Assembly: GCF_000814005.1 (NCBI RefSeq) | Contig: NZ_JWLK01000002.1 | Coordinates: 124,001-188,000, forward strand | Reading direction: 5' to 3' | Origin: Ruegeria sp. ANG-S4 | Lineage (GTDB): Bacteria; Pseudomonadota; Alphaproteobacteria; Rhodobacterales; Rhodobacteraceae | Length of the DNA stretch: 64,000 nt | Shown here: positions 51,451 to 59,726 of the stretch, piece by piece | Layout of the letters: the number at the start of each line of letters is the position of its first letter | How positions within the stretch are numbered: the first letter of the stretch is position 1 | Notes under the pieces: generated by a model | The model's input: the letters and a program-made list of their open reading frames with translations, nothing else | Database searches by the model: none | What the model was told of the DNA's origin: nothing | Translations under genes and position numbers: made by a program

Positions 51451-53031
51451 ATGATTGTTCGCAGGATATATTACATTCTGACCTATGTTGTTCTGCCGCT
51501 GACCGTCGTGCTGGGGTATTTTTGGCCGCCAGCCTATTGGTTGCTTGTCATTTTGATCCCATACGCCGTGATCGGCCTTTATGACATGCTGACCACCAAG
51601 CACAACGTTCTCAACAACTACCCGGTGCTGGGGCACTTCCGTTATATGCTGGAGTTTGTCAGCCCCGAAATCCGGCAGTATTTCGTCGAAACCAACGAAA
51701 GCGGGCGCCCTTTCAACCGTATCATGCGGAGCCTCGTCTATTCCCGGGCCAAGGGACAGGTCGACACACAGGCGTTTGGAACGCAATACGACATCATGAC
51801 GGTTGGATATCACCGGGCCGATCATTCTCTGGCACCCAAGCATGTGGACGAGAGCGAAGAGCGTGTGATATTGGGCGGGCCGCAGTGCGACAAACCCTAC
51901 AACGCCTCTCGGCTGAATGTATCCGCCATGAGTTTCGGCGCGCTGAGCGCAAATGCAATCCGTGCCTTGAACGGCGGGGCCAAGGATGGTGGTTTTGCCC
52001 ACAACACGGGCGAGGGCGGGTTGTCGCCTCATCATCTGGCGGAAGGTGGCGATATCATCTGGCAGATCGGCACGGGTTACTTTGGGTGCCGCACGCCGGA
52101 AGGTGGCTTTGACAAAGACCTGTTCGCTGAAAAAGCGAAGAAAGACGTTGTCAAAGCCATCGAAATAAAGCTCTCGCAAGGCGCCAAACCTTCGCACGGA
52201 GGGGTGTTGCCCGCCGCCAAGGTGGACGAAGAGATTTCGAAAATTCGCGGTGTTCCGATGCACAAGGATGTGATTTCACCACCAATTCACTCGGCCTTCG
52301 AGGGACCGACCGGGCTGATGGAATTTGTAAAGCACTTGCGTGAGATGTCGGGCGGAAAACCCATCGGGTTCAAGCTGTGTATCGGCAAACGGTCCGAGTT
52401 CATGGGAATCTGCAAAGCGATGTTGGAAACGGGAATTTTGCCGGATTTCATCACTGTCGACGGCGCGGAAGGAGGGACCGGTGCGGCCCCGGTAGAGTTT
52501 ACCAACCGGTTGGGCGTCCCTGCGAATGAAGGGCTGATTTTTGTCAATAACTGCCTGCGGGGAATTGGTGTGAGGGACAAGATACGCGTGATTTGCTCGG
52601 GTAAAGTGGCAACCGGGTTTGATATGATCGAAAAATTTGCCCTGGGTGCCGACATGTGTAATTCTGCACGGGCGATGATGTTCGCTGTGGGTTGCATTCA
52701 GGCCCTGCACTGCAACACCAATCGCTGTCCGTCGGGTGTTGCAACCCAGGACCCGATCCGGGGTCGGGCGGTAAATGTACCTCAAAAACGCAAGCGGGTT
52801 CATAGATACCATGACGCCACACTAGAGAGCTTTCGTGAGATTTTGGGCGCTATGGGCAAGGCATCCGTTGCCGACCTGCGCCCCGCCGACATTCGCCGCC
52901 GCATGGCGGACGAGGGCGAGCGGTCCTATGCCGAAATGTACGAGTTTTTGGAAGACGGCGCCTTGCTGGGGAAATCGGTTCCAAACAGCTTTGCTGACGA
53001 CTGGTCACTGGCAAAAGCCAGTCATTTTTAA
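51451..53031 (+). CDS. FMN-binding glutamate synthase family protein
   Basis: 526 residues from ATG 51451, placed by GGAGATCAGGA. Two N-terminal membrane spans (ILTYVVLPLTVVLGYF, AYWLLVILIPYAVIGLY) precede a GltB-like FMN barrel: MSFGALSANAIRALNGGA, GEGGLSPHHL, DGAEGGTGAAP. A 3Fe-4S motif is seen as GCIQALHCNTNRCPSG (Cys spacing 5 and 4). There is no amidotransferase domain, so it is a membrane-bound relative of GltB of unknown substrate rather than a glutamate synthase large subunit. Confidence 0.88.
   Translation: MIVRRIYYILTYVVLPLTVVLGYFWPPAYWLLVILIPYAVIGLYDMLTTKHNVLNNYPVLGHFRYMLEFVSPEIRQYFVETNESGRPFNRIMRSLVYSRAKGQVDTQAFGTQYDIMTVGYHRADHSLAPKHVDESEERVILGGPQCDKPYNASRLNVSAMSFGALSANAIRALNGGAKDGGFAHNTGEGGLSPHHLAEGGDIIWQIGTGYFGCRTPEGGFDKDLFAEKAKKDVVKAIEIKLSQGAKPSHGGVLPAAKVDEEISKIRGVPMHKDVISPPIHSAFEGPTGLMEFVKHLREMSGGKPIGFKLCIGKRSEFMGICKAMLETGILPDFITVDGAEGGTGAAPVEFTNRLGVPANEGLIFVNNCLRGIGVRDKIRVICSGKVATGFDMIEKFALGADMCNSARAMMFAVGCIQALHCNTNRCPSGVATQDPIRGRAVNVPQKRKRVHRYHDATLESFREILGAMGKASVADLRPADIRRRMADEGERSYAEMYEFLEDGALLGKSVPNSFADDWSLAKASHF
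53007..53029 (+). terminator. Terminator inside the 3' end of the FMN glutamate synthase-like gene
   Basis: Stem ACTGGC-AAAA-GCCAGT followed by CATTTTT. It lies in the last codons and ends just before the stop codon, so the terminator is built into the coding sequence. Confidence 0.6.
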
Positions 53032-53070
53032 AAAAGTTTGATCCTTCACCAAGGATTGCCCCGCGACCTG

Positions 53071-53077
53071 CGTCTTA
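53071..53077 (+). promoter_or_regulatory. ECF-type -10 element (CGTCTTA) before the sigma gene
   Basis: CGTCTTA lies 10 bases before ATG 53087. CGTC-type -10 elements are common in autoregulated ECF promoters, and it would give an almost leaderless transcript. No clear -35 at the expected distance. Confidence 0.3.
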
Positions 53078-53086
53078 CTTTCCGAG

Positions 53087-53635
53087 ATGCGCATGATTAC
53101 ATCAGATGAGGAACTGGCCCAGGCGGCCGCAAGCGGCGATGCAGGGGCATTCGCCACCCTGTTGGAGCGCCGGTATGATGGCATTTTCCGGTTGGCATAC
53201 CGCCTGACCGGACAAACCCATCAAGCCGAGGATTTGACCCAGGACATTTGTGCAGCACTGCCTGCCAAAATTGGCGGCTATCGCGGCCAGGCCAAGTTCA
53301 CCACGTGGCTTTACCGCGTCGTCGTCAATGCCGCCCAAGATATGCGACGAAGGCAGGCGAGCCACGCAAGAGCGGCAGCCAGCTGGGGGGATCTGGAACA
53401 CATGCGTCGCAGGGATGCGGCGGAAGTCGCCGAATCCCTGGACTGGTTGTATCAGGCGATGAATGCACTGCCCGAAGACCTTCGCGGAACACTGGCGCTG
53501 ACGCTGGATGCGGAGTTGACCCACGCGCAAGCGGCTGACGTTCTTGGCGTATCGGAGGGCACCGTGTCATGGCGCATGTCGGAAATCCGAAAACGATTGC
53601 GAGCGATGAAAGAAGAGGAGCTTGCCGATGAGTGA
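53087..53635 (+). CDS. ECF-like RNA polymerase sigma factor
   Basis: 182 residues. Region 2 (LAYRLTGQTHQAEDLTQDIC, FTTWLYRVVVNAAQDMRRRQ) and region 4 (LPEDLRGTLALTLDAELTHAQAADVLGVSEGTVSWRMSEI). Second ATG at 53093. Overlaps the VWA gene by 8 bases, which suggests that it works with it, perhaps as its regulator. Confidence 0.88.
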   Translation: MRMITSDEELAQAAASGDAGAFATLLERRYDGIFRLAYRLTGQTHQAEDLTQDICAALPAKIGGYRGQAKFTTWLYRVVVNAAQDMRRRQASHARAAASWGDLEHMRRRDAAEVAESLDWLYQAMNALPEDLRGTLALTLDAELTHAQAADVLGVSEGTVSWRMSEIRKRLRAMKEEELADE

Positions 53636-55541
53636 TGAGCTCGACGATCTGAAAACCCTGATGCAGGCCGCAACGCCAGCGCCGAATGCACAACGCAAGG
53701 CGGAAATTCTGGCACTCGCACAGGAAAATTTTCGAAATGTCCAAGGATCGCATACGGCAGCGCGTCCTACTGACAAGCGTGGCCCTCTGGCCCGCCTGAC
53801 AGTAGGAGTGAAATCAATGTTGGATGCACTATCCCATCGGGGTGCCTTGACCGCCACTACGGCAATTGCCGCTGTGGCACTAGTGATGATTATCCCGCAA
53901 GCAAGGGATGTCGCCTTTGAACCGTTTTCTCGCAGCGAGAATGAAACGGTTGAAACCCAGACATCAGCAAAAGCGGATTCCGAGATGTCCATCTCGGTTT
54001 TGGAAGAGCCGGTTGTGGAAGTGCCAATGGCCCTTGAAGACGCCGCAGCGCCAAGCCCAAAGCATGCTGGTCGATTGCAGGTTCAAAACGGTCCTTCGGC
54101 AGTGTCAACCCTTGGCACGTTGATCGAACCTGCTCCCATACCAGACCAGAACACGGAATCTTTTGCCAACGCTGATCCCAATGCACTCAAAGTGACCGCA
54201 GATGACCCTGTTTCAACTTTTTCAATTGATGTTGATACGGCCTCTTACGCGGTTATTCGATCGTCACTCATGCGAGGATACCTTCCGCCGAAAGATGCTG
54301 TCCGGGTCGAAGAAATGGTGAATTATTTCCCGTATTCTTACCCGGTGCCTGAAGGTGACGCACCTTTTCTTCCAACAATTACTGTTGCCCCGACACCTTG
54401 GAATTCGGGTACACAACTGGTGCATATCGGTCTGCAAGGCGTGATGCCCGAAATCCAGGAACGCCCCCCGCTGAACCTGGTGTTTCTGATCGACACATCC
54501 GGGTCGATGCAGAACCCAGACAAACTGCCGCTACTCAAGCAATCCTTCCGTTTGATGCTGGGTGAGCTGCGCCCTCAGGATCAGGTTTCGATCGTCACAT
54601 ATGCCGGTAGCGCCGGGCAGGTTCTGGAACCAACGCCAGCATCGGACCGCAGCACCATTTTGGCTGCGCTGGACAAGCTCGAGGCGGGCGGGTCCACAGC
54701 CGGACAGGCGGGTTTGCAGCAGGCCTATGCGGTTGCAAACAGCATGATGCAGGAAGGCGATGTTTCGCGCGTGATCCTGGCAACGGATGGTGATTTCAAT
54801 GTCGGCCTGTCGGATCCCGACGCGCTAAAGGACTACATTGCCCGACAGCGTGACACCGGTACCTATCTTAGCGTTCTAGGATTCGGGCGCGGTAATCTGG
54901 ACGACGCGACGATGCAAGCGTTGGCGCAAAACGGAAACGGCCAGGCAGCTTACATCGATACGTTGGGCGAAGCACGAAAGGTGCTTGTGGATCAGCTGAC
55001 AGGGGCGCTTTTCCCGATCGCTGATGACGTGAAGATTCAAGTAGAGTTCAACCCCGCTCAGATCGCTGAATACAGGTTGATCGGCTATGAAACGCGTGCT
55101 TTGCGGCGCGAAGATTTCAACAACGACACGGTCGATGCTGGCGAAATAGGTGCGGGTCACAGCGTCACGGCAATTTATGAGGTAACGCCCGTCGGCTCTG
55201 ACGCCATTCAGAACAGCCCATTGCGATATACAACGACAACTCAGGCGGATGGGTCGGATGAGATTGGGTTTTTTAAGCTTCGGTACAAGGCCCCGGGCGA
55301 CGCCGACAGCCAGTTGATCAAGCAGCCGATGCAATCTGGTCAAGGCGAAGTCACGGATGACATCCGCTTCTCTTTCGCCATTGCGGGCTTTGGCCAGCTT
55401 CTTCGCGATGGATCATACTTGGGCGATTGGACTTATGACGATGCGATTGCACTTGCCAATATGTCCAAAGGCGACGACGCGTTTGGATACCGGGCCGAGG
55501 CGGTTACGCTGATGCGTCTTGCACAGACCTTGTCTCGCTAG
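53628..55541 (+). CDS. VWA-domain protein of the YfbK type
   Basis: 637 residues. ATG 53628 has GAAGAGGAG upstream. A short N-terminal region, one membrane span (about 72-90), then a VWA domain with the MIDAS motif DTSGSM at 289-294, TDGDF in the third MIDAS part, and a DUF3520-like C-terminal region. Sits outside the membrane. The N-terminal 70 residues resemble an anti-sigma region, so it may double as the anti-sigma for the upstream gene. Confidence 0.85.
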   Translation: MSDELDDLKTLMQAATPAPNAQRKAEILALAQENFRNVQGSHTAARPTDKRGPLARLTVGVKSMLDALSHRGALTATTAIAAVALVMIIPQARDVAFEPFSRSENETVETQTSAKADSEMSISVLEEPVVEVPMALEDAAAPSPKHAGRLQVQNGPSAVSTLGTLIEPAPIPDQNTESFANADPNALKVTADDPVSTFSIDVDTASYAVIRSSLMRGYLPPKDAVRVEEMVNYFPYSYPVPEGDAPFLPTITVAPTPWNSGTQLVHIGLQGVMPEIQERPPLNLVFLIDTSGSMQNPDKLPLLKQSFRLMLGELRPQDQVSIVTYAGSAGQVLEPTPASDRSTILAALDKLEAGGSTAGQAGLQQAYAVANSMMQEGDVSRVILATDGDFNVGLSDPDALKDYIARQRDTGTYLSVLGFGRGNLDDATMQALAQNGNGQAAYIDTLGEARKVLVDQLTGALFPIADDVKIQVEFNPAQIAEYRLIGYETRALRREDFNNDTVDAGEIGAGHSVTAIYEVTPVGSDAIQNSPLRYTTTTQADGSDEIGFFKLRYKAPGDADSQLIKQPMQSGQGEVTDDIRFSFAIAGFGQLLRDGSYLGDWTYDDAIALANMSKGDDAFGYRAEAVTLMRLAQTLSR

Positions 55542-55554
55542 CCCTTTCATGGGG

Positions 55555-56211
55555 TCAGCTGGGTAAATTCCGCGGGTTGTTGATGCTGTGGTTATGGATC
55601 CTTCGAATGCTCCATTCCACGGCATCTCGCATAGTTTTTCCCAACGCTTCGTCATACGCAACGATAAGATCCGGGGTCTTGTCGGTTGCAGCAACGACGT
55701 TTTCCTCAAATGAGGCCGAGGCAATGATCTTGTCGTCGTATTCGTCGATCACTTTGATATTGATGCGTACCTTGATCTGAACGGTTTTGCCCGCGTCAGT
55801 TTCGCCAATTACATGGCCTTGGAATTCGCGCAGATCCGGGGCGATGACATAATCCGGGCGCAATCCGACCGTTGATCGACCGACCGCGGCGACTTTGTTT
55901 GTGTTCTCAAAACTCTCGATCAACAGCGCCTGAACGATCAGCGGGGCGCGATCGGCCCATCTAGCGCGGGGAAGGTACTGCACCTGCAGTGCCGTCGGCT
56001 GAATTGCGATCTGATCAGTATTGACGGCTGCCGTGGCTGTCGGTTCCTGAACGACGATTTGTTTTTGAACCCGCGGAAGTGACGTGGAAAACGTGCTTTT
56101 GGGTGTCAGCAGATAAAGGTCGTTTGGTTTGGACGCCTGCCGCAATGTTCCAAGACCTGCGCATCCGGTCAGAAACGCCAGAGCCGCAATCAGAAAAATG
56201 GACCGGATCAT
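55555..56211 (-). CDS. ABC-type transport auxiliary lipoprotein (PqiC/MlaB-like)
   Basis: 218 residues. Lipobox AFLTGC; then LRQASKPNDLYLLTP and RWADRAPLIVQALLIESFEN match the PF03886 auxiliary family. Works with MCE proteins in moving lipids between membranes. Overlaps the MCE gene by 4 bases; last gene of the operon. Confidence 0.85.
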   Translation of the reverse strand: MIRSIFLIAALAFLTGCAGLGTLRQASKPNDLYLLTPKSTFSTSLPRVQKQIVVQEPTATAAVNTDQIAIQPTALQVQYLPRARWADRAPLIVQALLIESFENTNKVAAVGRSTVGLRPDYVIAPDLREFQGHVIGETDAGKTVQIKVRINIKVIDEYDDKIIASASFEENVVAATDKTPDLIVAYDEALGKTMRDAVEWSIRRIHNHSINNPRNLPS

Positions 56212-57524
56212 TGGCGAAACTCCGAAGCTTGGGTACCTAGTAGAAAGCGGGCCGGGTCACGCTCGACCTTGTCGGCAAGCCGGTCGAGGCTGATCACAAG
56301 CCGCTGGGCTTCTTCGACAAAGCGGACGAATTGCGGCAGCCCGACACGCAGGAAATCCGATACCTGACGGCGGTTGTCCTGAACGATGCCATCGACTGTT
56401 CCCAGCAACTCGGACGCGGATTGCGAGGCGCTGAGAATGTCGTCGGAGATCTTGTTGATCTTCTCGGTCACGTTTGAAACCGTGTCGGCCACCTGTTTGG
56501 CGGCATTGCTGATCTCCTCGGCGACGGGCCCGATATCCGTGTCCAGAACCTTGTTGGCCGACTCGAAAGCACGCTCTGCGGATGCAAGGGTCGTCTTGGC
56601 GGTGTCCATGGCGGACGTGATCGAGTTTAGCGTTACATTGGCGTTCGCCACTGTTTCCGTGACCACGCCCAGGGAATAGCTGCCTTCTTCGGTCAATGCC
56701 GACAATCGTTCGGCCAGTTGGGTCCCTTTTTCGATAAAGGGCCGGATGTCCTGCTGAATGACCTGATCTGCATTGGCGATGGTCGTATTCGCTGTTTCCA
56801 ATGCGGTTTTTGCGGTATCGGATGTTTCCTTGATGCTCTTTAACGTTTCGTCGCCGGTTGCCAGTGTCGACTCGGCTTTGGTGACCAACGGATCCAGCTT
56901 TTTGGTGAACTCGCCGATGTCCTTCGCGGCACTCCCGAGGTCGGTGGACAGCGACTCGAAGTCAGACAGAGTCTTGTCCAGTTTTCCCGAAGCGTCGGCG
57001 AGGTTGTTGAGGATGTCCGAGACGGCCTTGCGGTTCTCGTCGTCCACGACCTTGTTGAGATCTTCCAATAGTGTCAGAGCTTTATCCAGAACCTGCGGCG
57101 CGCCCTCCAACAGGGATTGGATCGGGCTGCGTTTGCTGGGGATCACGCTGTTTTGCGGAAGCCGGTCAGCATTTACCGACCCACCCGAAAGTTCAACATA
57201 GGCAACACCTGTGACACCCAAGGACTGCAGTTGAGCTATGGTTTCCTTGGTCACCGGAATGTCGGCATCGACCTCAAGCCTAACACGAACCTTCGACGGG
57301 TCGTCGTCATCCAGCTTGAGCGATATAACCTGCCCGACCGGCAAACCGTTGTAGTTCACGCCGCCGGCCGCAGACAGGCCCGAAACATTATCGAACAACA
57401 CGTCGTAATAGGCGTATTGTCGGGTGACTTCGAATTTGGCGAGCCATAGGAAAAAGCCGAAAACGCCCAGAATACCCGCAAGGGTGAACGCACCGATCAG
57501 AATATAGTTTGCCCGGGTCTCCAT
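56208..57524 (-). CDS. mlaD: MCE/MlaD-family protein
   Basis: 438 residues. N-terminal membrane span (ILIGAFTLAGILGVFGFFLWLA), an MCE domain at about 40-125 (YDVLFDNVSGLSAAGGVNYNGLPVGQV, VGVTGVAYVELSGG-like), then a long amphipathic helical tail (130-410), longer than MlaD. Such tails form a tube in related MCE proteins. It binds the ABC permease and shuttles phospholipids. Confidence 0.88.
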   Translation of the reverse strand: METRANYILIGAFTLAGILGVFGFFLWLAKFEVTRQYAYYDVLFDNVSGLSAAGGVNYNGLPVGQVISLKLDDDDPSKVRVRLEVDADIPVTKETIAQLQSLGVTGVAYVELSGGSVNADRLPQNSVIPSKRSPIQSLLEGAPQVLDKALTLLEDLNKVVDDENRKAVSDILNNLADASGKLDKTLSDFESLSTDLGSAAKDIGEFTKKLDPLVTKAESTLATGDETLKSIKETSDTAKTALETANTTIANADQVIQQDIRPFIEKGTQLAERLSALTEEGSYSLGVVTETVANANVTLNSITSAMDTAKTTLASAERAFESANKVLDTDIGPVAEEISNAAKQVADTVSNVTEKINKISDDILSASQSASELLGTVDGIVQDNRRQVSDFLRVGLPQFVRFVEEAQRLVISLDRLADKVERDPARFLLGTQASEFRQ

Positions 57525-57538
57525 CGCCTATACCTGTC

Positions 57539-58345
57539 CTACCCCTTCTGTTGCGCCGCGCGGGCCCGGGGGCCAGTGAAATATTCCTGCACCCAAGGAT
57601 GATCCACCTTGGTCATGTCTTCGATAGGACCTTCAACCAACACGCGTTTTTCCGCAAGCACGGCAATGCGGTCGCAAATCGCATAAAGGCTGTCCAGGTC
57701 GTGTGTGACCATGAAAACCGTCAGCCCCAACGCCTGTTGCAACTCTCCAATCAGATCATCATAGGCGGCTGCACCAATCGGGTCCAAGCCGGCCGTCGGT
57801 TCGTCCAGAAAAACGATCTCAGGGTCTAATGAAAGCGCCCGCGCCAGCGCCGCCCGTTTGCGCATCCCGCCCGAAAGCTCGGATGGAAACTTGCTGCAAC
57901 TTAACTGCGGCAGTCCAACAAGGCTGATTTTCAACCCACCCAGCGACTGCATCAGGCTTTCACTGATGCCAGTGTGTTCGCGCAATGGGGCCATGACATT
58001 TTGCAGAACTGTCAGCGACGAAAACAGGGCACCATCCTGAAACGCCACGCCCCAGCTTTTCTCGATCCGTTTGCGCTCGGACTCGGGCCCGTTCAGGACG
58101 TCGACGCCCAGCACCTCGATACTTCCGGCTGCTGGCTTGTTCAGACCCACAATGGTGCGCAGCAGAACGGACTTACCTGTGCCTGACCCACCCACAACGC
58201 CCAAAACCTCGCCGCGCCAGACGTCAAGGTTCAGGTTGTCATGCACCACTTGTTCCCCAAACTTGTTTGTCAGGTTGCGAACCCGGATCACCGCCTCGCG
58301 CTGTGCGCCTGTTTGTGTTTCATGCTGCAGGGTCGTGCCGTCCAT
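57539..58345 (-). CDS. mlaF: Mla-type ABC transporter ATP-binding protein
   Basis: 268 residues from ATG 58345, one base after the permease stop. Walker A GGSGTGKSV, signature LSGGMRKR, Walker B EIVFLDEPTAGLDP and H-loop MVTHDLDSL. MlaF-like start RVRNLTNKFGEQVVHDNLNL. It powers the lipid transporter with the MlaE-type permease. Confidence 0.92.
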   Translation of the reverse strand: MDGTTLQHETQTGAQREAVIRVRNLTNKFGEQVVHDNLNLDVWRGEVLGVVGGSGTGKSVLLRTIVGLNKPAAGSIEVLGVDVLNGPESERKRIEKSWGVAFQDGALFSSLTVLQNVMAPLREHTGISESLMQSLGGLKISLVGLPQLSCSKFPSELSGGMRKRAALARALSLDPEIVFLDEPTAGLDPIGAAAYDDLIGELQQALGLTVFMVTHDLDSLYAICDRIAVLAEKRVLVEGPIEDMTKVDHPWVQEYFTGPRARAAQQKG

Positions 58346-58346
58346 G

Positions 58347-59471
58347 TCAGACCCCCAATTCGGAAAAGAAGATCGAAAACAGGGCGTCAATGGCGATGAC
58401 CATAAAAATCGATTGCACGACCGACGCCGTTGTGCGTTGCCCTACGCTTTCTGCAGATCCTTTGACCTGCATGGCCTGCCAGCAGGCAATGACGCCGATG
58501 ACCAGCGCAAAGAACGGGGCTTTGATAAGGCCGATGGCCAGTTGCCAGACATCTGTGTTTTCTTTCAGGCGCGTCAGAAACATGCCGGGGCTGACGCCAA
58601 GGTCAATCCAACTCATTAACGCGCCTCCGATCAGGCCGGCAATGTCTGCGACAAACCCCAGAATGGGCAGCATGATCAGCAGGGCCAGGACGCGCGGGAT
58701 CACAAGAACCTCGATCGGGTCCAGACCCAGCGTGCGCATGGCATCAATCTCTTCCTGAACTTTCATCGACCCGATTGAGGCGGTGAAGGCCGATCCGGAC
58801 CGGCCCGCAACAATAATCGCGGTCAGCAGAATTCCGAGCTCGCGCAATATCGAGATTGAGATCAGTTCGACCACGAAAATTTCCGCGCCGAATTGCTTAA
58901 GCTGTGTCGCACCTTGAAAGGCCAGAACGACGCCAATCAAGAACCCCATCAGCGAAACGATTGGCAGAGCTTTGAAGCCCGTCTGTTCCATCTGCGAAAC
59001 AAGCGCCGCCCTGCGCAAGCGCCAGGGCATGATCAGTGTACGTACGAGACGATGAAGCGTCAGGCCGAGAAAACCGAGAATTGACAGTGAGTCAGTCCAC
59101 GCACCCGTGGTGCGCGCACCCAGTCGTGCGACGGATTCAACAAAACCTCGCGGCGGTGCTTGTTCGCCAAGCTCATCGGGGATGTTTTCCGCAACAGTTT
59201 CAAGTAACGAGGCATGTGCTTTCTGCACGCCTTCCAGTCGAACCTGTGCACCGCCTTTTCTGACCCGGCGTTCCAAATCCGCCACCAACCAGGCACCGCC
59301 GGTATCCAACGTGTTCACGCCCGTCAGGTCTACTACAACGTTGCTTGTATCTGTCTGGAAGGTTTGAAATGCGCCCTCAACCTGATCCAGCGATTGCGTG
59401 CGCAAGTCGCCCGCAATCTTTATGCAGACGCCGTCAGCGGTCCGATCCTGGGTCACTGTTGGCTGAGTCAT
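58347..59471 (-). CDS. mlaE: MlaE-family permease with N-terminal STAS domain
   Basis: 374 residues from ATG 59471; no strong SD was seen. Residues ~1-90 are a STAS domain (VVVDLTGVNTLDTGGAWL), doing the job of MlaB in one polypeptide, followed by the MlaE permease with ALPIVSLMGFLIGVVLAFQ and AGRSGSAFTASIGSMKVQEEIDAM. First gene of the Mla-like operon. Confidence 0.92.
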   Translation of the reverse strand: MTQPTVTQDRTADGVCIKIAGDLRTQSLDQVEGAFQTFQTDTSNVVVDLTGVNTLDTGGAWLVADLERRVRKGGAQVRLEGVQKAHASLLETVAENIPDELGEQAPPRGFVESVARLGARTTGAWTDSLSILGFLGLTLHRLVRTLIMPWRLRRAALVSQMEQTGFKALPIVSLMGFLIGVVLAFQGATQLKQFGAEIFVVELISISILRELGILLTAIIVAGRSGSAFTASIGSMKVQEEIDAMRTLGLDPIEVLVIPRVLALLIMLPILGFVADIAGLIGGALMSWIDLGVSPGMFLTRLKENTDVWQLAIGLIKAPFFALVIGVIACWQAMQVKGSAESVGQRTTASVVQSIFMVIAIDALFSIFFSELGV

Positions 59472-59726
59472 GCGGGTATGTGATGTGAAAATCCGAACCG
59501 CTGCAACGGGTTTGTGCAACTAGGCCGGGATTTCCTGACAGGCACTTGCCATGCGGATACAGTTTCCAGCCGTTTCGAGAATTGTGACGGACGGTCTTCG
59601 CGACTTTTGGAACTGATAATCTGAAGCCCAGAGCCGCGGGTAAGCCAGGTCGCAATGCGTTGATTGCTCCTGCCCTCTACACCTGCGCCAAAAGGGATGT
59701 TACGCATGATCTGACGGAGGATGTCA

